Below the pieces are notes generated by a model. That model had not been told where the DNA came from. It ran no database searches and worked only from the letters and a program-made list of their open reading frames with translations. A stretch of DNA of 59,511 nucleotides from Komagataeibacter saccharivorans (GTDB lineage Bacteria; Pseudomonadota; Alphaproteobacteria; Acetobacterales; Acetobacteraceae): NCBI RefSeq assembly GCF_003207825.1, contig NZ_NKTY01000018.1, positions 1-59,511 of the forward strand, written 5' to 3'. Shown piece by piece: positions 32,819-42,262 of the stretch (the first letter of the stretch is position 1; every line of letters starts with the position of its first letter). The translations under genes were made by a program, and so were the position numbers.

Positions 32819-33508
32819 TTATTTATGACGTGCCTGATACATATGCCATGACAGCAGGGTCTTGGCGTCCGTCATGCCGATACGGGGCAGGTCAGCCATG
32901 TTGACGACGTGCAGGCGGATATATTCATGCTCGCAGGCAAGGCCGGTCTGGCGTTCGGCAAGGCTGCGGGCCAGCGCCTCCTCTATATGCAGTTCGGTGT
33001 AATACAGGCCGATGGCTTCGTCACAGCCGCCGGGGGAAAGCCAGACATCCGTCAGTCTGATCAGGTCCTTTTCCCGCACGCGCAGATCCGCGCCCACTTC
33101 TTCCGACAGTTCACGCAGCGCGGTACTGACAAATGCGCCACCATCCAGCATGCCCGCGGGCAGGGCCAGAAGGTCGGGCCGGGCGATGGGTACGCGTGCT
33201 TCGCGTGTCAGGATGGTGCGATCGGGATGGCCGGGGCATTTCAGCACGATCAGCACGGAGACGGAATCACCACGCAGCAGGGCGAGGCCGGGGACAGGCT
33301 CGCCATGATGCAGGGCATCGGCCTGCACCAGAATAAAGCCCATGCGGGTCGCGCTGAAGGCCACTGCATCGCGCACCAGCACATGGCGCAGGGTGAAGCG
33401 GGCGCGCATGCTGTCATACCAGCGGCGGAAATGCGGGGCTGTCAGCACGCGCGCCTGCAATGCCGCGTCGATGCCGGGGGCAAAGGAAATATCGGTTAAC
33501 GGGTCCAT
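32819..33508 (-). CDS. NUDIX hydrolase
   Basis: The 229-residue protein has a NUDIX box core ALRELSEEVGA at about residues 145-155 preceded by LPAGMLDGG. The RE...EE part that binds magnesium is intact, whereas the earlier conserved Glu position is not obvious. An N-terminal extension of about 80 residues is typical of ADP-sugar pyrophosphatases. It would hydrolyse a nucleoside-diphosphate derivative, perhaps ADP-ribose or a sugar nucleotide. ATG 33508 follows AGGAACC; the frame is open further upstream. It ends 18 bases before the sRNA promoter. Confidence 0.85.
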   Translation of the reverse strand: MDPLTDISFAPGIDAALQARVLTAPHFRRWYDSMRARFTLRHVLVRDAVAFSATRMGFILVQADALHHGEPVPGLALLRGDSVSVLIVLKCPGHPDRTILTREARVPIARPDLLALPAGMLDGGAFVSTALRELSEEVGADLRVREKDLIRLTDVWLSPGGCDEAIGLYYTELHIEEALARSLAERQTGLACEHEYIRLHVVNMADLPRIGMTDAKTLLSWHMYQARHK

Positions 33509-33911
33509 GCGGTTCCTGCCTTGCCTGCCTGCCGGTTCGCCCTGTTGTTCATGCGGCATCCGGGGCGGCCATAAATAACGGGCGATCCTCTCCATCCCTT
33601 GTGCGGCCATGCGCCGGTTTAATCAACCGCGTGGCGGGGGCCGGTCACATGGGAAAGCTGCCCCCGCGATCATCGCGGCCAGCCGCATGGCAGGACTGAA
33701 AAGTCGCTGCAACGTCATGGGCATCGCCACACCCACGGGTCATTTCATGGCATGGATTGCCGCTTTGCCCGATGCGCGGCTGACACGCCGTCAATGCGTG
33801 AGCGCAGTCCAGAAACAGTCATCGCGTTTTTCTCGAACGCAGACAGGACGGCAGCATTGCTGTTCATGGGCAGGGGGGCAGGTCCAAAGGATTAATGGCA
33901 ATACGTGTCCG
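33509..33911. other. Intergenic stretch, no gene seen
   Basis: No family-like coding sequence, RNA or repeat was recognised. Open frames exist because the GC content is high, but none shows a ribosome site with domain-like content. The stretch separates the NUDIX gene (start at 33508) from the end of the HAD gene. Confidence 0.4.
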
Positions 33912-34499
33912 TCATGCCGGGGGAATTATCTGTGCAACATCTATACACCGCATCCCTGCGGCATGGGCGGCATCGAGACCGGACTGCGTGTCTTCAAAAA
34001 CAAAACAGCGTGTCGGCGCTGTATTGAGGAGCTGCGCTGCCTTCAGAAATAGATCCGGCGCAGGCTTGGGGTGAGCAACATCCTCGATCGTGACGATCCT
34101 GTCGAAAAGATCGAACAGATGTGTCGCCTTCAGGCAGGCCTCGACAATGGGCCGGGCACCGCCGGATGCGACCGCCAGTTGGCGGGTTCCGTGGTTTGAT
34201 CGCGCGATCTGGGCTACGGTCGCGATTTCCTTAAGGTCGGCAATGTTGGTGAAAAATTCCCGGCGCATGGCTTCGATGGCTCTGGCGCGGCTGGGGATGC
34301 GAACTTTGAAATCCCCTTCAAACGCGTCCATCAGAACATGATCGGACATGCCCGCGCGGGCCATGAACCATTCCCGCGGCATCTGTTTCCCGGTTTCCTG
34401 AAACCCTTTGGTCCATGCCAGCGCATAAATGGGCGGTGTATTCAAAAGGGTGCCATCACAGTCAAAAATCAGCGTATCGATGTCCGAAAGATCAATCAT
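33912..34499 (-). CDS. HAD-superfamily sugar-phosphatase-like hydrolase
   Basis: The 195-residue HAD protein has motif I FDCDGTLLNT (nucleophile Asp13, acid Asp15), motif II in AVASGGAR, motif III lysine in HPKPAPD and motif IV FEDTQSGLDAA. A small helical cap lies between motifs I and II, as in beta-phosphoglucomutase and YqaB-type fructose-1-phosphatases. Substrate cannot be assigned. The full motif set suggests activity. It is transcribed away from the monooxygenase gene, from a 273-base shared control region. Confidence 0.88.
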   Translation of the reverse strand: MIDLSDIDTLIFDCDGTLLNTPPIYALAWTKGFQETGKQMPREWFMARAGMSDHVLMDAFEGDFKVRIPSRARAIEAMRREFFTNIADLKEIATVAQIARSNHGTRQLAVASGGARPIVEACLKATHLFDLFDRIVTIEDVAHPKPAPDLFLKAAQLLNTAPTRCFVFEDTQSGLDAAHAAGMRCIDVAQIIPPA

Positions 34500-34772
34500 G
34501 GCCGTAATCCTGCCCTCAGCGATTGCATGATTTATACGGCGGGATTCATGGGGCCGACATCACGTTCCGGGCATTTCGCGCTGCCTCCGAGCCGGCTGCC
34601 CCGATTACCGAAGGCACCCCACGCGGGTTCCGGTCATTGAAAAGCCAACCAAGCTGTCAGAAGCTGGTCCATACGCTTCGGGGCACAGGAAACAGTCCCG
34701 ACATATCTGACGTTAACGGGGTGGTGCGTATCCGTATTTTTCGGCTTGCCTCCTCTTTTTCGGACCAAAATC

Positions 34773-36233
34773 ATGTCGGAGCCTGTTCTTGTTACCGGCG
34801 CGGGGCCTGTCGGGCTGACCATGGCCATTGCACTGGCCCGGTATGGCGTGCCTGTCCGGGTTATAGACCGGCTGCCGACACGGACCACCCGGTCCCGCGC
34901 GCTGGCCATCTGGCCCCGAACCCTCGAACTGCTTGACGCGGCGGGCTGCGCGGATGCTTTCGTGGCTGCGGGGCTGCATGCGCACGCTGTCAGCCTGCAT
35001 ACTGGTAATACGACACTCGCCCGGATTCCGTTCGGGACGATTGCCTCATCCTTCAATTACCTGTTGATGATTCCGCAGTCTGAAACCGAGCGGTTGCTGG
35101 AAGAACATCTCGGCACTTTTGGCGTCACGGTCGAACGCGCAACGGAACTGACCGATTTCGTGGATCGGGGAGCGCGTGTTACCTGCACGCTTACGCATGC
35201 ACAGGGCGGGATTGAAGTAATGGAGGCCGCGTGGCTCATCGGCTGCGACGGGGCGCATTCTTTCGTGCGCGGCAGGCTTGGCCTTGTATTTGAAGGCGAC
35301 ACCCTGCCTACGGGTTTTGTCATCGCGGATGCCCATGTAGCCGGGTCTGCGATCCCGCCTGACGAGCCGGCGATTTTCTGGCACCCCGACGGGGCTGTCA
35401 TGTTCTTTCCGATTTCGCATGACCGTTCCCGTATCATAGCCGATTCAGGTCCGGTTCCGTTGCACAGGCCCGATCTTGAGGAAATGCAGGCCATTGTTGA
35501 CCGGCGGGGACCGGACGGGACCATCCTGTCCGATCCGGTGTGGCTGTCGGATTTCGGGGTTAATGAACGCATGGTGCGGGATTACCGCAGGGGCCGCGTG
35601 TTTTTGGCGGGCGACGCAGCCCATGTCCATAGTCCCGCCGGTGGTCAGGGCATGAATACGGGCATGCAGGATGCCTTCAATCTTGGCTGGAAGCTGGCGC
35701 TTGTCGAGCAGCGGCTGGCGCGGCGATCCCTGCTGGACAGCTACAGTATCGAACGCAGCGGCGTTGCACGGCAGATCCTGTCGGATTCCGGTCGCATGAC
35801 CCGTGTTGTTCTGCTCAGAGGTCATCTGGCGCAGAAGATACGCAACTTTATTGTAAAACAGGGTTTCCGCATTCCGGCAATCCGTCGCGGCATGGCCAAC
35901 AGGTTTGCCGGTATCACGACAGGGTATCCTGACAGCCCCCTCAACGCGGGGTCGTCGCGGGGACTGCATGGCCCCGAACCGGGACAGAGATGGGTTTTCG
36001 GACATGACGGCGCGGGGGGCGGTATTCCCCGCTTTGTGCTCGCATCCACGGACAATGCCGGAGCGCGGGCCATGATCGCGCGTCACTCATCCTTGCTGGC
36101 TCCCCGTGTGTGTCAGCCACCGGATGAAAACGGTATCTGGCTCATACGTCCCGATGGCTACATCGCGGCGGTCGCCAGAAGCACGAACTGGACGATAATC
36201 GATATGGCCCTGACTGGCATAACCGCCGATTGA
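34773..36233 (+). CDS. FAD-dependent aromatic monooxygenase (PheA/TfdB/PobA-like)
   Basis: The 486-residue protein has the FAD dinucleotide motif VTGAGPVGLTMAIALARYG, the DGAHS segment (residues about 157-161) and GDAAHVHSPAGGQGMNTGMQDA. These are the three fingerprints of class A flavoprotein monooxygenases. They hydroxylate phenols, aromatic acids or polyketides with NAD(P)H and oxygen. The C-terminal domain includes a thioredoxin-like portion but is shorter than in phenol hydroxylase. ATG 34773 is used; the frame extends a little further 5' without similarity. The substrate is unknown, and no ring-cleavage gene is nearby. Confidence 0.85.
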   Translation: MSEPVLVTGAGPVGLTMAIALARYGVPVRVIDRLPTRTTRSRALAIWPRTLELLDAAGCADAFVAAGLHAHAVSLHTGNTTLARIPFGTIASSFNYLLMIPQSETERLLEEHLGTFGVTVERATELTDFVDRGARVTCTLTHAQGGIEVMEAAWLIGCDGAHSFVRGRLGLVFEGDTLPTGFVIADAHVAGSAIPPDEPAIFWHPDGAVMFFPISHDRSRIIADSGPVPLHRPDLEEMQAIVDRRGPDGTILSDPVWLSDFGVNERMVRDYRRGRVFLAGDAAHVHSPAGGQGMNTGMQDAFNLGWKLALVEQRLARRSLLDSYSIERSGVARQILSDSGRMTRVVLLRGHLAQKIRNFIVKQGFRIPAIRRGMANRFAGITTGYPDSPLNAGSSRGLHGPEPGQRWVFGHDGAGGGIPRFVLASTDNAGARAMIARHSSLLAPRVCQPPDENGIWLIRPDGYIAAVARSTNWTIIDMALTGITAD

Positions 36234-36594
36234 AGCAATCTCCCTATGAAGCCGGGCAGAAGCTGTCGCCTCATTTGCGATATTTTATGAGTAATGATTT
36301 TTTATACTGTTCTGATGATGCCCTTTGACGACTGTTCCATGCTGGCCCCGGCGCGCGAAGTAATTTCATGGAACAGGTGTTGAACATCGCATATCATGTT
36401 TCCATGCCATGCTTTCTATTTTAGGCGCTATCGGAACAGAAAAGGATTGGGCCGTATTTTTGTGAAACAGCGGCGCGTCAAAGGCATTTTGCAAAATCCC
36501 GTCTGGTTCATGCGCAAGGTATCCATCACGAAAATGATAGCCCTGCGCGGAATGGCAGCATGTATTATTCCGCCCGTCAGAAGGAGACACGGGC
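36234..36594. other. Intergenic stretch, no gene seen
   Basis: The first part is A/T-rich (around 36280-36320), unlike its neighbours. An ATTTTGCAAAAT palindrome lies at about 36486-36497. No convincing gene was found. The reductase gene downstream has a good AAGGAGACACGGGC ribosome site, so this region probably contains its promoter. Confidence 0.4.
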
Positions 36595-37635
36595 ATGGTT
36601 TACAAGGCACTGGTGGCAGGGGCTAACGGCATTATCGGCAAGGCCCTGCTTGAAGTCATGGCCACGACACCCGACTGGGAGGGGCGGGGTCTCTCCCGTA
36701 GTCATGGGGATGTTCGCGCTGACCTGACCGATGCCGGACAGACGCGAAAGGCGCTGGAAGCCGCAGCGGACTGCACGCACCTGTTTTACGCAGCCTACGG
36801 CCCCGGTGGCGGACTGGCCGAGGAGGATGCGCGCAATTCGGTCATGCTGCGGAACCTGCTGGATGGGCTGAAGCATGCGGGTGCGTCGCTGAAGCGTGTT
36901 GTCCTCTATCAGGGCGCCAAGGTGTATGGCGTGCATCTCGGCCCGGTTGCAACGCCATTTTATGAAGACGAAAACCCGCGGCCGATCGGCCCAAACTTCT
37001 ATTTCACCCAGCAGCGCGAATTGCAGGCACGCCATGAAGCCGGTGGCCCGGAATGGACAATCCTGCGCCCTGACGTGGTTGTGGGCGACGCTGCTGGCAA
37101 CGCGATGAATATTGCTACTGTCATAGGGGCCTACGCTGCGATCTGCGCGGCGGATCAGGCAGCATTCCGGTTTCCGGGGTCATATCGGACATATGACGGG
37201 TGTCTGGCGCAGGTCACGGATGCCCATGCGCTGGCGCGGGCAAGCCTGTGGGCGGCAACGTCCGATGCGGCGGCTGGTCAGGCGTTCAACTATGTGCATC
37301 CGCCTTTCCGGTGGCGTCGCATATGGGAACGTCTGGCCCGGCATTTCGGCCTTGAGGTGGGCGAGCCTATCCCGTTCTCGCTGGCCGGACACATGCCCGC
37401 ACTGACCCCGATATGGGATCGGATCGGCAGGGATCTGGTGCAGCCCGATTTCGCCCGGGCCGTTGGCTGGGGATTTGGGGATTTCGTGTTCGGAACGGAA
37501 GCCGATGTCGTATCTGACATGACGAAAATCCGGCTGGCCGGATATACGCAGGATGCCGATCCGCTGGCGGTTCTGATCAGTGCGATTGAACGCCAGCAGC
37601 AACAGGGCGTGATCCCGCGCATCGGGGCGGGCTAG
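36595..37635 (+). CDS. PRISE-like SDR (iridoid synthase / progesterone 5-beta-reductase family)
   Basis: A 346-residue extended SDR. The cofactor motif is GANGIIGKALL. The active-site signatures of PRISE enzymes are present: QGAKVYGVHLGP, with the catalytic lysine, and GPNFYFTQQ, with the tyrosine. Such enzymes reduce enones with NADPH in plants, and bacterial homologues have weakly defined substrates. A strong ribosome site (AAGGAGACACGGGC) precedes ATG 36595. It stands alone downstream of a monooxygenase, so a role in detoxifying unsaturated carbonyls is possible but inferred. Confidence 0.8.
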   Translation: MVYKALVAGANGIIGKALLEVMATTPDWEGRGLSRSHGDVRADLTDAGQTRKALEAAADCTHLFYAAYGPGGGLAEEDARNSVMLRNLLDGLKHAGASLKRVVLYQGAKVYGVHLGPVATPFYEDENPRPIGPNFYFTQQRELQARHEAGGPEWTILRPDVVVGDAAGNAMNIATVIGAYAAICAADQAAFRFPGSYRTYDGCLAQVTDAHALARASLWAATSDAAAGQAFNYVHPPFRWRRIWERLARHFGLEVGEPIPFSLAGHMPALTPIWDRIGRDLVQPDFARAVGWGFGDFVFGTEADVVSDMTKIRLAGYTQDADPLAVLISAIERQQQQGVIPRIGAG

Positions 37636-37715
37636 CGGCCTCTTTCACCATTCGCCCTGTATCTCTGGGGTAGAGGGCTACGCCATCGCGGCGATCCCCG
37701 GTCGCCCGCAGCGTT

Positions 37716-38675
37716 TCAGCTTTTGTCGTAGCGAACGGATGCCGTGCCCGGACTGCCCGAAACCGGCCTGTCCTGTGCCGCGCAGATGCGGGCCTGCCTG
37801 CGGTCCGGGTGGCCCCATGTGTTCATGATGATCACGCCCGTCATTACAACCGCACCACCCAGTAGCGTGCGCAGGCCGGGGATCTCACCGGTCAGGATAA
37901 AGGCCAGCACCATCGTCACGGGGGGCAGGGTATACAGCAGCGCCGAACCACGCGCCGCCCCCATATGGCCGATTACGAATGTCCACGCCCCGTACCCCAG
38001 CGCGGCAGGAAAAACCGCCAGTTCAACCACCGCCGCCGTGCAGGACCACGGAGCATTCGGCAGGATGGAACATGCCCGGGGCAGCCAGGGCAGCAGCAGT
38101 ATCGCCCCCGCGATCAGGATATAGCATATGCCCGGCAGGCCGCCGTAACGCTGGATCACCTGCCGCAGCATGATGATGTAGATGGCCGAACACAGGGCCG
38201 CCCCAAGCACGAAGGTTGCCCCCGAACCGAACGCGATGCCACCGGCCTGCCCACCCGCGATCAGGATTACGCCGGAAAAGCTGAGCAGCGATCCAATCCA
38301 GCCCCAGCCATTCAGCCGTTCGCCCAGGACCGGCATGGCGATCAGCGCGGTCATCAGTGGCGCGGATGCGATCAGCAGGCTTGCCGCACCGGAGGAAACC
38401 GTGACTTCCCCCATGTTGAACAGCACATTGTACAGCGAGATGCCAATCCCCGCGCAGGCCAGAACACGCGGCACGTCGCGCAGCGCCGGGGGCGGGATGC
38501 GGTTATATGCCAGCCATGCCCCGGCCAGAAGGGCGGCGAGGGCATAACGTATGGCCGCAAGCGGTACCGGCGGCATGTCCCGCAACGCGATCCGCACGAC
38601 AGGATAGGCACTGGACCAGGACAGGATGGCCGTCGCGGCGGCAAGGGGCAGCACGCGGGTTGCAAGCTTGTTCAT
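37716..38675 (-). CDS. EamA/DMT-family transporter
   Basis: The 319-residue protein has ten hydrophobic helices in two EamA repeats (LSWSSAYPVVRIALRDMPPVPLA and LGAALCSAIYIIMLRQVIQ in the second half). Members export amino acids, sugars or metabolites. ATG 38675 is the likely start (MNKLATRVLPLAAATAILS); the 20 upstream codons have no transporter character. The substrate is unknown. A second DMT protein lies at 54688-55575. Confidence 0.87.
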   Translation of the reverse strand: MNKLATRVLPLAAATAILSWSSAYPVVRIALRDMPPVPLAAIRYALAALLAGAWLAYNRIPPPALRDVPRVLACAGIGISLYNVLFNMGEVTVSSGAASLLIASAPLMTALIAMPVLGERLNGWGWIGSLLSFSGVILIAGGQAGGIAFGSGATFVLGAALCSAIYIIMLRQVIQRYGGLPGICYILIAGAILLLPWLPRACSILPNAPWSCTAAVVELAVFPAALGYGAWTFVIGHMGAARGSALLYTLPPVTMVLAFILTGEIPGLRTLLGGAVVMTGVIIMNTWGHPDRRQARICAAQDRPVSGSPGTASVRYDKS

Positions 38676-38763
38676 GTCGTCCGCATAGCAGGATTCGAAA
38701 CGGGACGATAATGGATTTGGCGTGTGGGCCACCACGCCGTCACCCCGGCCCCCGTGGCTGGCC

Positions 38764-39258
38764 TTATGCGGCAGGGGGCGCGGGCGGGGCTGAAATCTCG
38801 GCTACCTGCGCATTCACCACCTTTTGCGCGTCCGCCGGGGCAATGCAGACCACCAGTCCCTGATCGCCCGCGTTGATGTAGACCTGCGGCTGCGCCATGG
38901 CATCGGCTGACAGGACGACGGGCATTTGCTGCGCCTGACCGAACGGACTGGTGCCGCCGGAGCGGAAACCGGTCAGATCCGCTGACTTTTCGGGGTTCAT
39001 CATCCGCGCGTTACGACCGCCAAACAGGGCCGCCACCTTCTTGAAATTCACCTTGTGATCCGCAGGCACCACAAGGCAGACGGGCGTGGTGCGATCGACT
39101 TCCACCACCAGTGTCTTGAGCACGCAGGCCGGGTCCACACCGATGGAGGACGCAGCCTGCATGCCGATCAGCCCGCCGCCCGGTGCGTATTCATAATCAT
39201 GCACCGTGAATGCTACGCCGGTGGTGGACAGGAATTCGGTAGCCGGGGTCTGTTTCAT
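38764..39258 (-). CDS. ybaK: YbaK/EbsC-type Cys-tRNA(Pro) deacylase
   Basis: The 164-residue protein follows the YbaK pattern: an N-terminal VAFTVHDYEYAP, then VLKTLVVEVDR, VVPADHKVNFKKVAALFG with the catalytic lysine, and a central GGTSPFGQAQQMPVVL. YbaK hydrolyses cysteine mischarged onto tRNA(Pro). A Pro/Ala tail ends the protein. It starts 95 bases downstream of DUF1275's stop and is on the same strand. It is the second tRNA-editing protein in the window, of a different branch from the one at 632. Confidence 0.9.
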   Translation of the reverse strand: MKQTPATEFLSTTGVAFTVHDYEYAPGGGLIGMQAASSIGVDPACVLKTLVVEVDRTTPVCLVVPADHKVNFKKVAALFGGRNARMMNPEKSADLTGFRSGGTSPFGQAQQMPVVLSADAMAQPQVYINAGDQGLVVCIAPADAQKVVNAQVAEISAPPAPPAA

Positions 39259-39353
39259 GATGCCTCACGCGCGCTGGACGGGTCGCGGGCCATGCCCGCC
39301 ATTTCTGGCACCAAGGATAAACTGGCACCGCGTGGCATGCAACCGCACGCCCG

Positions 39354-40070
39354 TCAGCCCCGCCGCAGCGTGCGCACAACCCCGGGCAGCGCCAGCGCAA
39401 TCAGCACCACCCCCATAAGCGGCAGTACCATCACCCCGCACCAGCGGTAAGACAGCGCGCCCGCAATACCCCCCAGTGCGAAGGACAGCACGATTGCCCC
39501 ATGCAGCCGCAGCCGTTCGCGCACCCGCATGGCCGTTGCATCCGCCCATGGGGTGCGGCGGTGTTCAAGCCACTGGGCCAGTTCTATGCCCAGATCGGTC
39601 AGCATGCCGGTCATATGCGTGGTGCGGACCCGCGCGCCGGAAATATGGGTAACGGTGGCGTTCTGCAGGCCCATCAGAAAACTCAGCCCATAGGCCAGCA
39701 TCCGTGTGGCCTGCCGCGCGGGCAGAAAATCGGCGGTCGCCCCCAGCGCCACCAGCATCATGCCCTCCAGCACGATGCCGCAGGCATAGACCGCATGCAG
39801 GTGATGCCTGCGTCCCGCATTGACCAGCAGCGTGGCTGAAATCCCACCCACGACGAATGCGGCGATCAGACCAAGGCAGGACAGGACGGACACCGCCCCG
39901 CCACCCAGAATATCAGCAGCCAGCGCCGACAGGTTGCCGGTCATGTTGGCGGAATAGTACCCCACCACAAGAAAGCCGGTCACGTTGATCGCCCCCGCCA
40001 TCGCCGCCAGTGTGCAGCCCAGCCGCAGGTCGGTACTGATACTGCGTGATGCCCCTTCGTGAACCAGCAT
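39354..40070 (-). CDS. DUF1275 membrane protein (YoaK-like)
   Basis: A 238-residue protein with six hydrophobic helices. The pattern GAINVTGFLVVGYYSANMTGN and LMGLQNATVTHISGARVRTTHMTG is diagnostic of DUF1275/YoaK. No function is established for the family; a transport role is assumed. ATG 40070 is the start, with AAGGGGC just upstream. It may be co-transcribed with ybaK. Confidence 0.9.
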   Translation of the reverse strand: MLVHEGASRSISTDLRLGCTLAAMAGAINVTGFLVVGYYSANMTGNLSALAADILGGGAVSVLSCLGLIAAFVVGGISATLLVNAGRRHHLHAVYACGIVLEGMMLVALGATADFLPARQATRMLAYGLSFLMGLQNATVTHISGARVRTTHMTGMLTDLGIELAQWLEHRRTPWADATAMRVRERLRLHGAIVLSFALGGIAGALSYRWCGVMVLPLMGVVLIALALPGVVRTLRRG

Positions 40071-40523
40071 TGTTCCTGTCCGCCCGTGCGGGGTGTCGGC
40101 ATCCGGCCCGCATGGCCATGCCCTCCCGCCGCCGGTTGCGACGTGGCGGCCCCGATACGGATTGTTATCACATCATGCCACGCGCCCGACCCGCGCACAA
40201 CCGGGGCAGGGCGCGGGTATGGCAGTATAACGGATGTGAAATGCCCCGTATCCCGAATGCCCACACGCCATGTTACCGTCGGGCGGCATGGTGCGGGGCA
40301 ATAATATCGGAATGGACGGAAGGCTGGATTTCCGGCGTTCCAGTCCTGCAACGACCCGGCCTTACCCCACAATGGCGCATGCCACTATTGTCAAAACCGG
40401 CAGGCTGGTGGAAAACTGATGATGACCAGCAGGCGGATATGGCCGCTGGACTGTTGACCTGGGGTGCGCGGTCTGTCTGGGGGGCGGATCGTGCGGCCTG
40501 CATATCAAACCGGGGGAATAACA
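40071..40523. other. Intergenic control region, no gene seen
   Basis: A 453-base divergent region between DUF1275 and the oxygenase operon. No gene-like frame was accepted. A GC-rich inverted repeat (CCCGCGC / GCGCGGG, about 40191-40217) is present. TTGACC at about 40454 could be a -35 hexamer for the operon, but no matching -10 is clear. Confidence 0.35.
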
Positions 40524-41498
40524 ATGCCTGAACAGTCATGTGCAGCGGCATGGCAGGGTCTTCCTGTCATATCGGTTGCGGGCCTGCGCGCGGATGATCC
40601 CGCCCGGCGGCAGGAAGTGGGTGCAACCTTGCACGAAGCATGCCGCGACATGGGCTTTTTCTACTGTGTCGACCATGGCGTGCCAGCGGACCTGATTGCC
40701 GCGGTATTTGAACAGTCGCGCCAGTTCTTCGCGTTGCCGGAAACCTGCAAGGAAGCACTGAACAAGAACCGCTCGACCTGCAATCGCGGGTATGAACCCC
40801 TGCGCGACCAGACGCTGGAACCCGGCACGCCGCCGGACCTGAAAGAAGGGTTCTATATCGGGCCGGAAAAATCACTTTCCGATCCCGCCGTGGTGGCCGG
40901 ACGCTTCAATCAGGGACCGAACCAGTGGCCGCAGGACATGCCGCGGTTCCGCGCCGTCATGATGGAATACAGCGCGGCCATGACTGCGCTGGGCGAACAG
41001 CTCATGCGCGGGATCGCCCTGTCACTGGGGCTGGCGGAAGATTATTTCGCCACTTTCTGTCATGACCCGCTGACCACGCTGCGCCTGCTGCATTATCCGC
41101 CCCAGCCCGCCAAGGCCCCGCCGGGACAGAAGGGGGCAGGTGCCCATACCGATTTCGGCGGGCTGACGCTGCTCCTTCAGGATGACAGCGGCGGGTTGCA
41201 GGTGCGCGCGCCGGACGGAAACTGGCTGGACGCCACGCCCATTCCCGGCAGCTTCGTCGTCAACCTGGGCGACATGATCTCGCGCTGGACCAATAACCGC
41301 TACCGGTCCACCCTGCACCGCGTCATCAACACATCGGGGCGGGAACGGTATTCGGTGCCCTTCTTCCATACCGGCAATCCCGATCAGGTGGTCGAATGCC
41401 TGCCCGGCTGTCTTGCCCCCGGTGAAAGCCCGCTCTGGCCGCCGGTAACGGTGGAAGACCATCTGCGGACCATGTATGACCGGACTTACGGTCGATGA
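40524..41498 (+). CDS. 2-oxoglutarate/Fe(II) dioxygenase, isopenicillin N synthase family
   Basis: The 324-residue protein has the DIOX_N domain (LPVISVAGL, GFFYCVDHGVP) and the catalytic 2OG-Fe(II) core. Iron ligands are His and Asp in AHTDFGGLTLL and His in TLHRVIN; RYSVPFF supplies the 2-oxoglutarate-binding arginine. All the required residues are present. The substrate is not predictable; the family makes or breaks diverse metabolites. ATG 40524 is chosen over the in-frame upstream extension. The next gene overlaps by ATGA, indicating coupled translation. Confidence 0.88.
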   Translation: MPEQSCAAAWQGLPVISVAGLRADDPARRQEVGATLHEACRDMGFFYCVDHGVPADLIAAVFEQSRQFFALPETCKEALNKNRSTCNRGYEPLRDQTLEPGTPPDLKEGFYIGPEKSLSDPAVVAGRFNQGPNQWPQDMPRFRAVMMEYSAAMTALGEQLMRGIALSLGLAEDYFATFCHDPLTTLRLLHYPPQPAKAPPGQKGAGAHTDFGGLTLLLQDDSGGLQVRAPDGNWLDATPIPGSFVVNLGDMISRWTNNRYRSTLHRVINTSGRERYSVPFFHTGNPDQVVECLPGCLAPGESPLWPPVTVEDHLRTMYDRTYGR

Positions 41499-42262
41499 AG
41501 GACATATCCGGCCCGTCCGCCGTTATCCTGATCCATGGCGCATGGCAGGGAAGCTGGGCCTGGCAGCGCTTCATGGATGTATGGGCGACGCGCACCGCCA
41601 TTCCCACCCATGCCGTCGATCTGCCCGGTAATGGTGTGGATGGCACGCCCGCGCGGGATGCCACGCTGGCGCGTTACGTGGCGCATGTGGCGGAACTGAT
41701 GGACACGATCGGCACGCCCGTCCACCTTGTCGCCCATTCGGGGGGCGGGGTTGTCGCCTCCGCCGTGGCGGAACGCTTTCCCGCGCGCGTGCGCTCCATC
41801 GCCTATCTTGCGGGCATGATGCTGCCCGATGGCATGGGCTTCGGGCAGGTGGTGGAACAGATGGTGCCGCAATACCCGGCGGCGACCGGCATCAACCCCT
41901 ACCTGCGCTGGCCCGAACCCGGCATGGTGTCCGTTGTCCCGCCTGAGGCGGCCGTGGCCATCTTTCTGCAGGACTGTCCGCCCGATGTCGCCATCGCCGC
42001 GTCACGCAGGCTGACACCGCAGGGGCTGGGCGGGCTGGACCTGCGCGCATCCCTTACGGCAGCGCGTTTTGGTACGGTTCCCCGCCTGTATGTCGAGGCA
42101 ACTGGCGACCGTTCGGTCATCCTGCCCGTGCAGCGCCGGATGCAGGCCCTTGTGCCCGGCGCGCAGGTCATTACCATGGATACGGGACACGCCCCGCAGG
42201 TTGCGGACCCTGTGGGCACGGTAGACCATCTCCTTCCTTTTATTGAAAGACACGGCGCATGA
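41495..42262 (+). CDS. Alpha/beta hydrolase
   Basis: The 255-residue product has the alpha/beta hydrolase N-terminus ILIHGAWQGSWAW, the nucleophile elbow AHSGGG (serine) and a C-terminal histidine in MDTGHAPQ. A cap region lies between residues about 120 and 190. The sequence style is close to EstC/hydroxynitrile-lyase-like esterases. It lies between the oxygenase and a BMP-family binding protein, overlapping both by four bases. It probably hydrolyses an ester or amide in the pathway served by that operon. Confidence 0.85.
   Translation: MKDISGPSAVILIHGAWQGSWAWQRFMDVWATRTAIPTHAVDLPGNGVDGTPARDATLARYVAHVAELMDTIGTPVHLVAHSGGGVVASAVAERFPARVRSIAYLAGMMLPDGMGFGQVVEQMVPQYPAATGINPYLRWPEPGMVSVVPPEAAVAIFLQDCPPDVAIAASRRLTPQGLGGLDLRASLTAARFGTVPRLYVEATGDRSVILPVQRRMQALVPGAQVITMDTGHAPQVADPVGTVDHLLPFIERHGA

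Noticed and set aside
33609-34052. Plus-strand open frame in the NUDIX-HAD gap
   Set aside because: It overlaps the HAD gene and its product has no domain-like features or good ribosome site.
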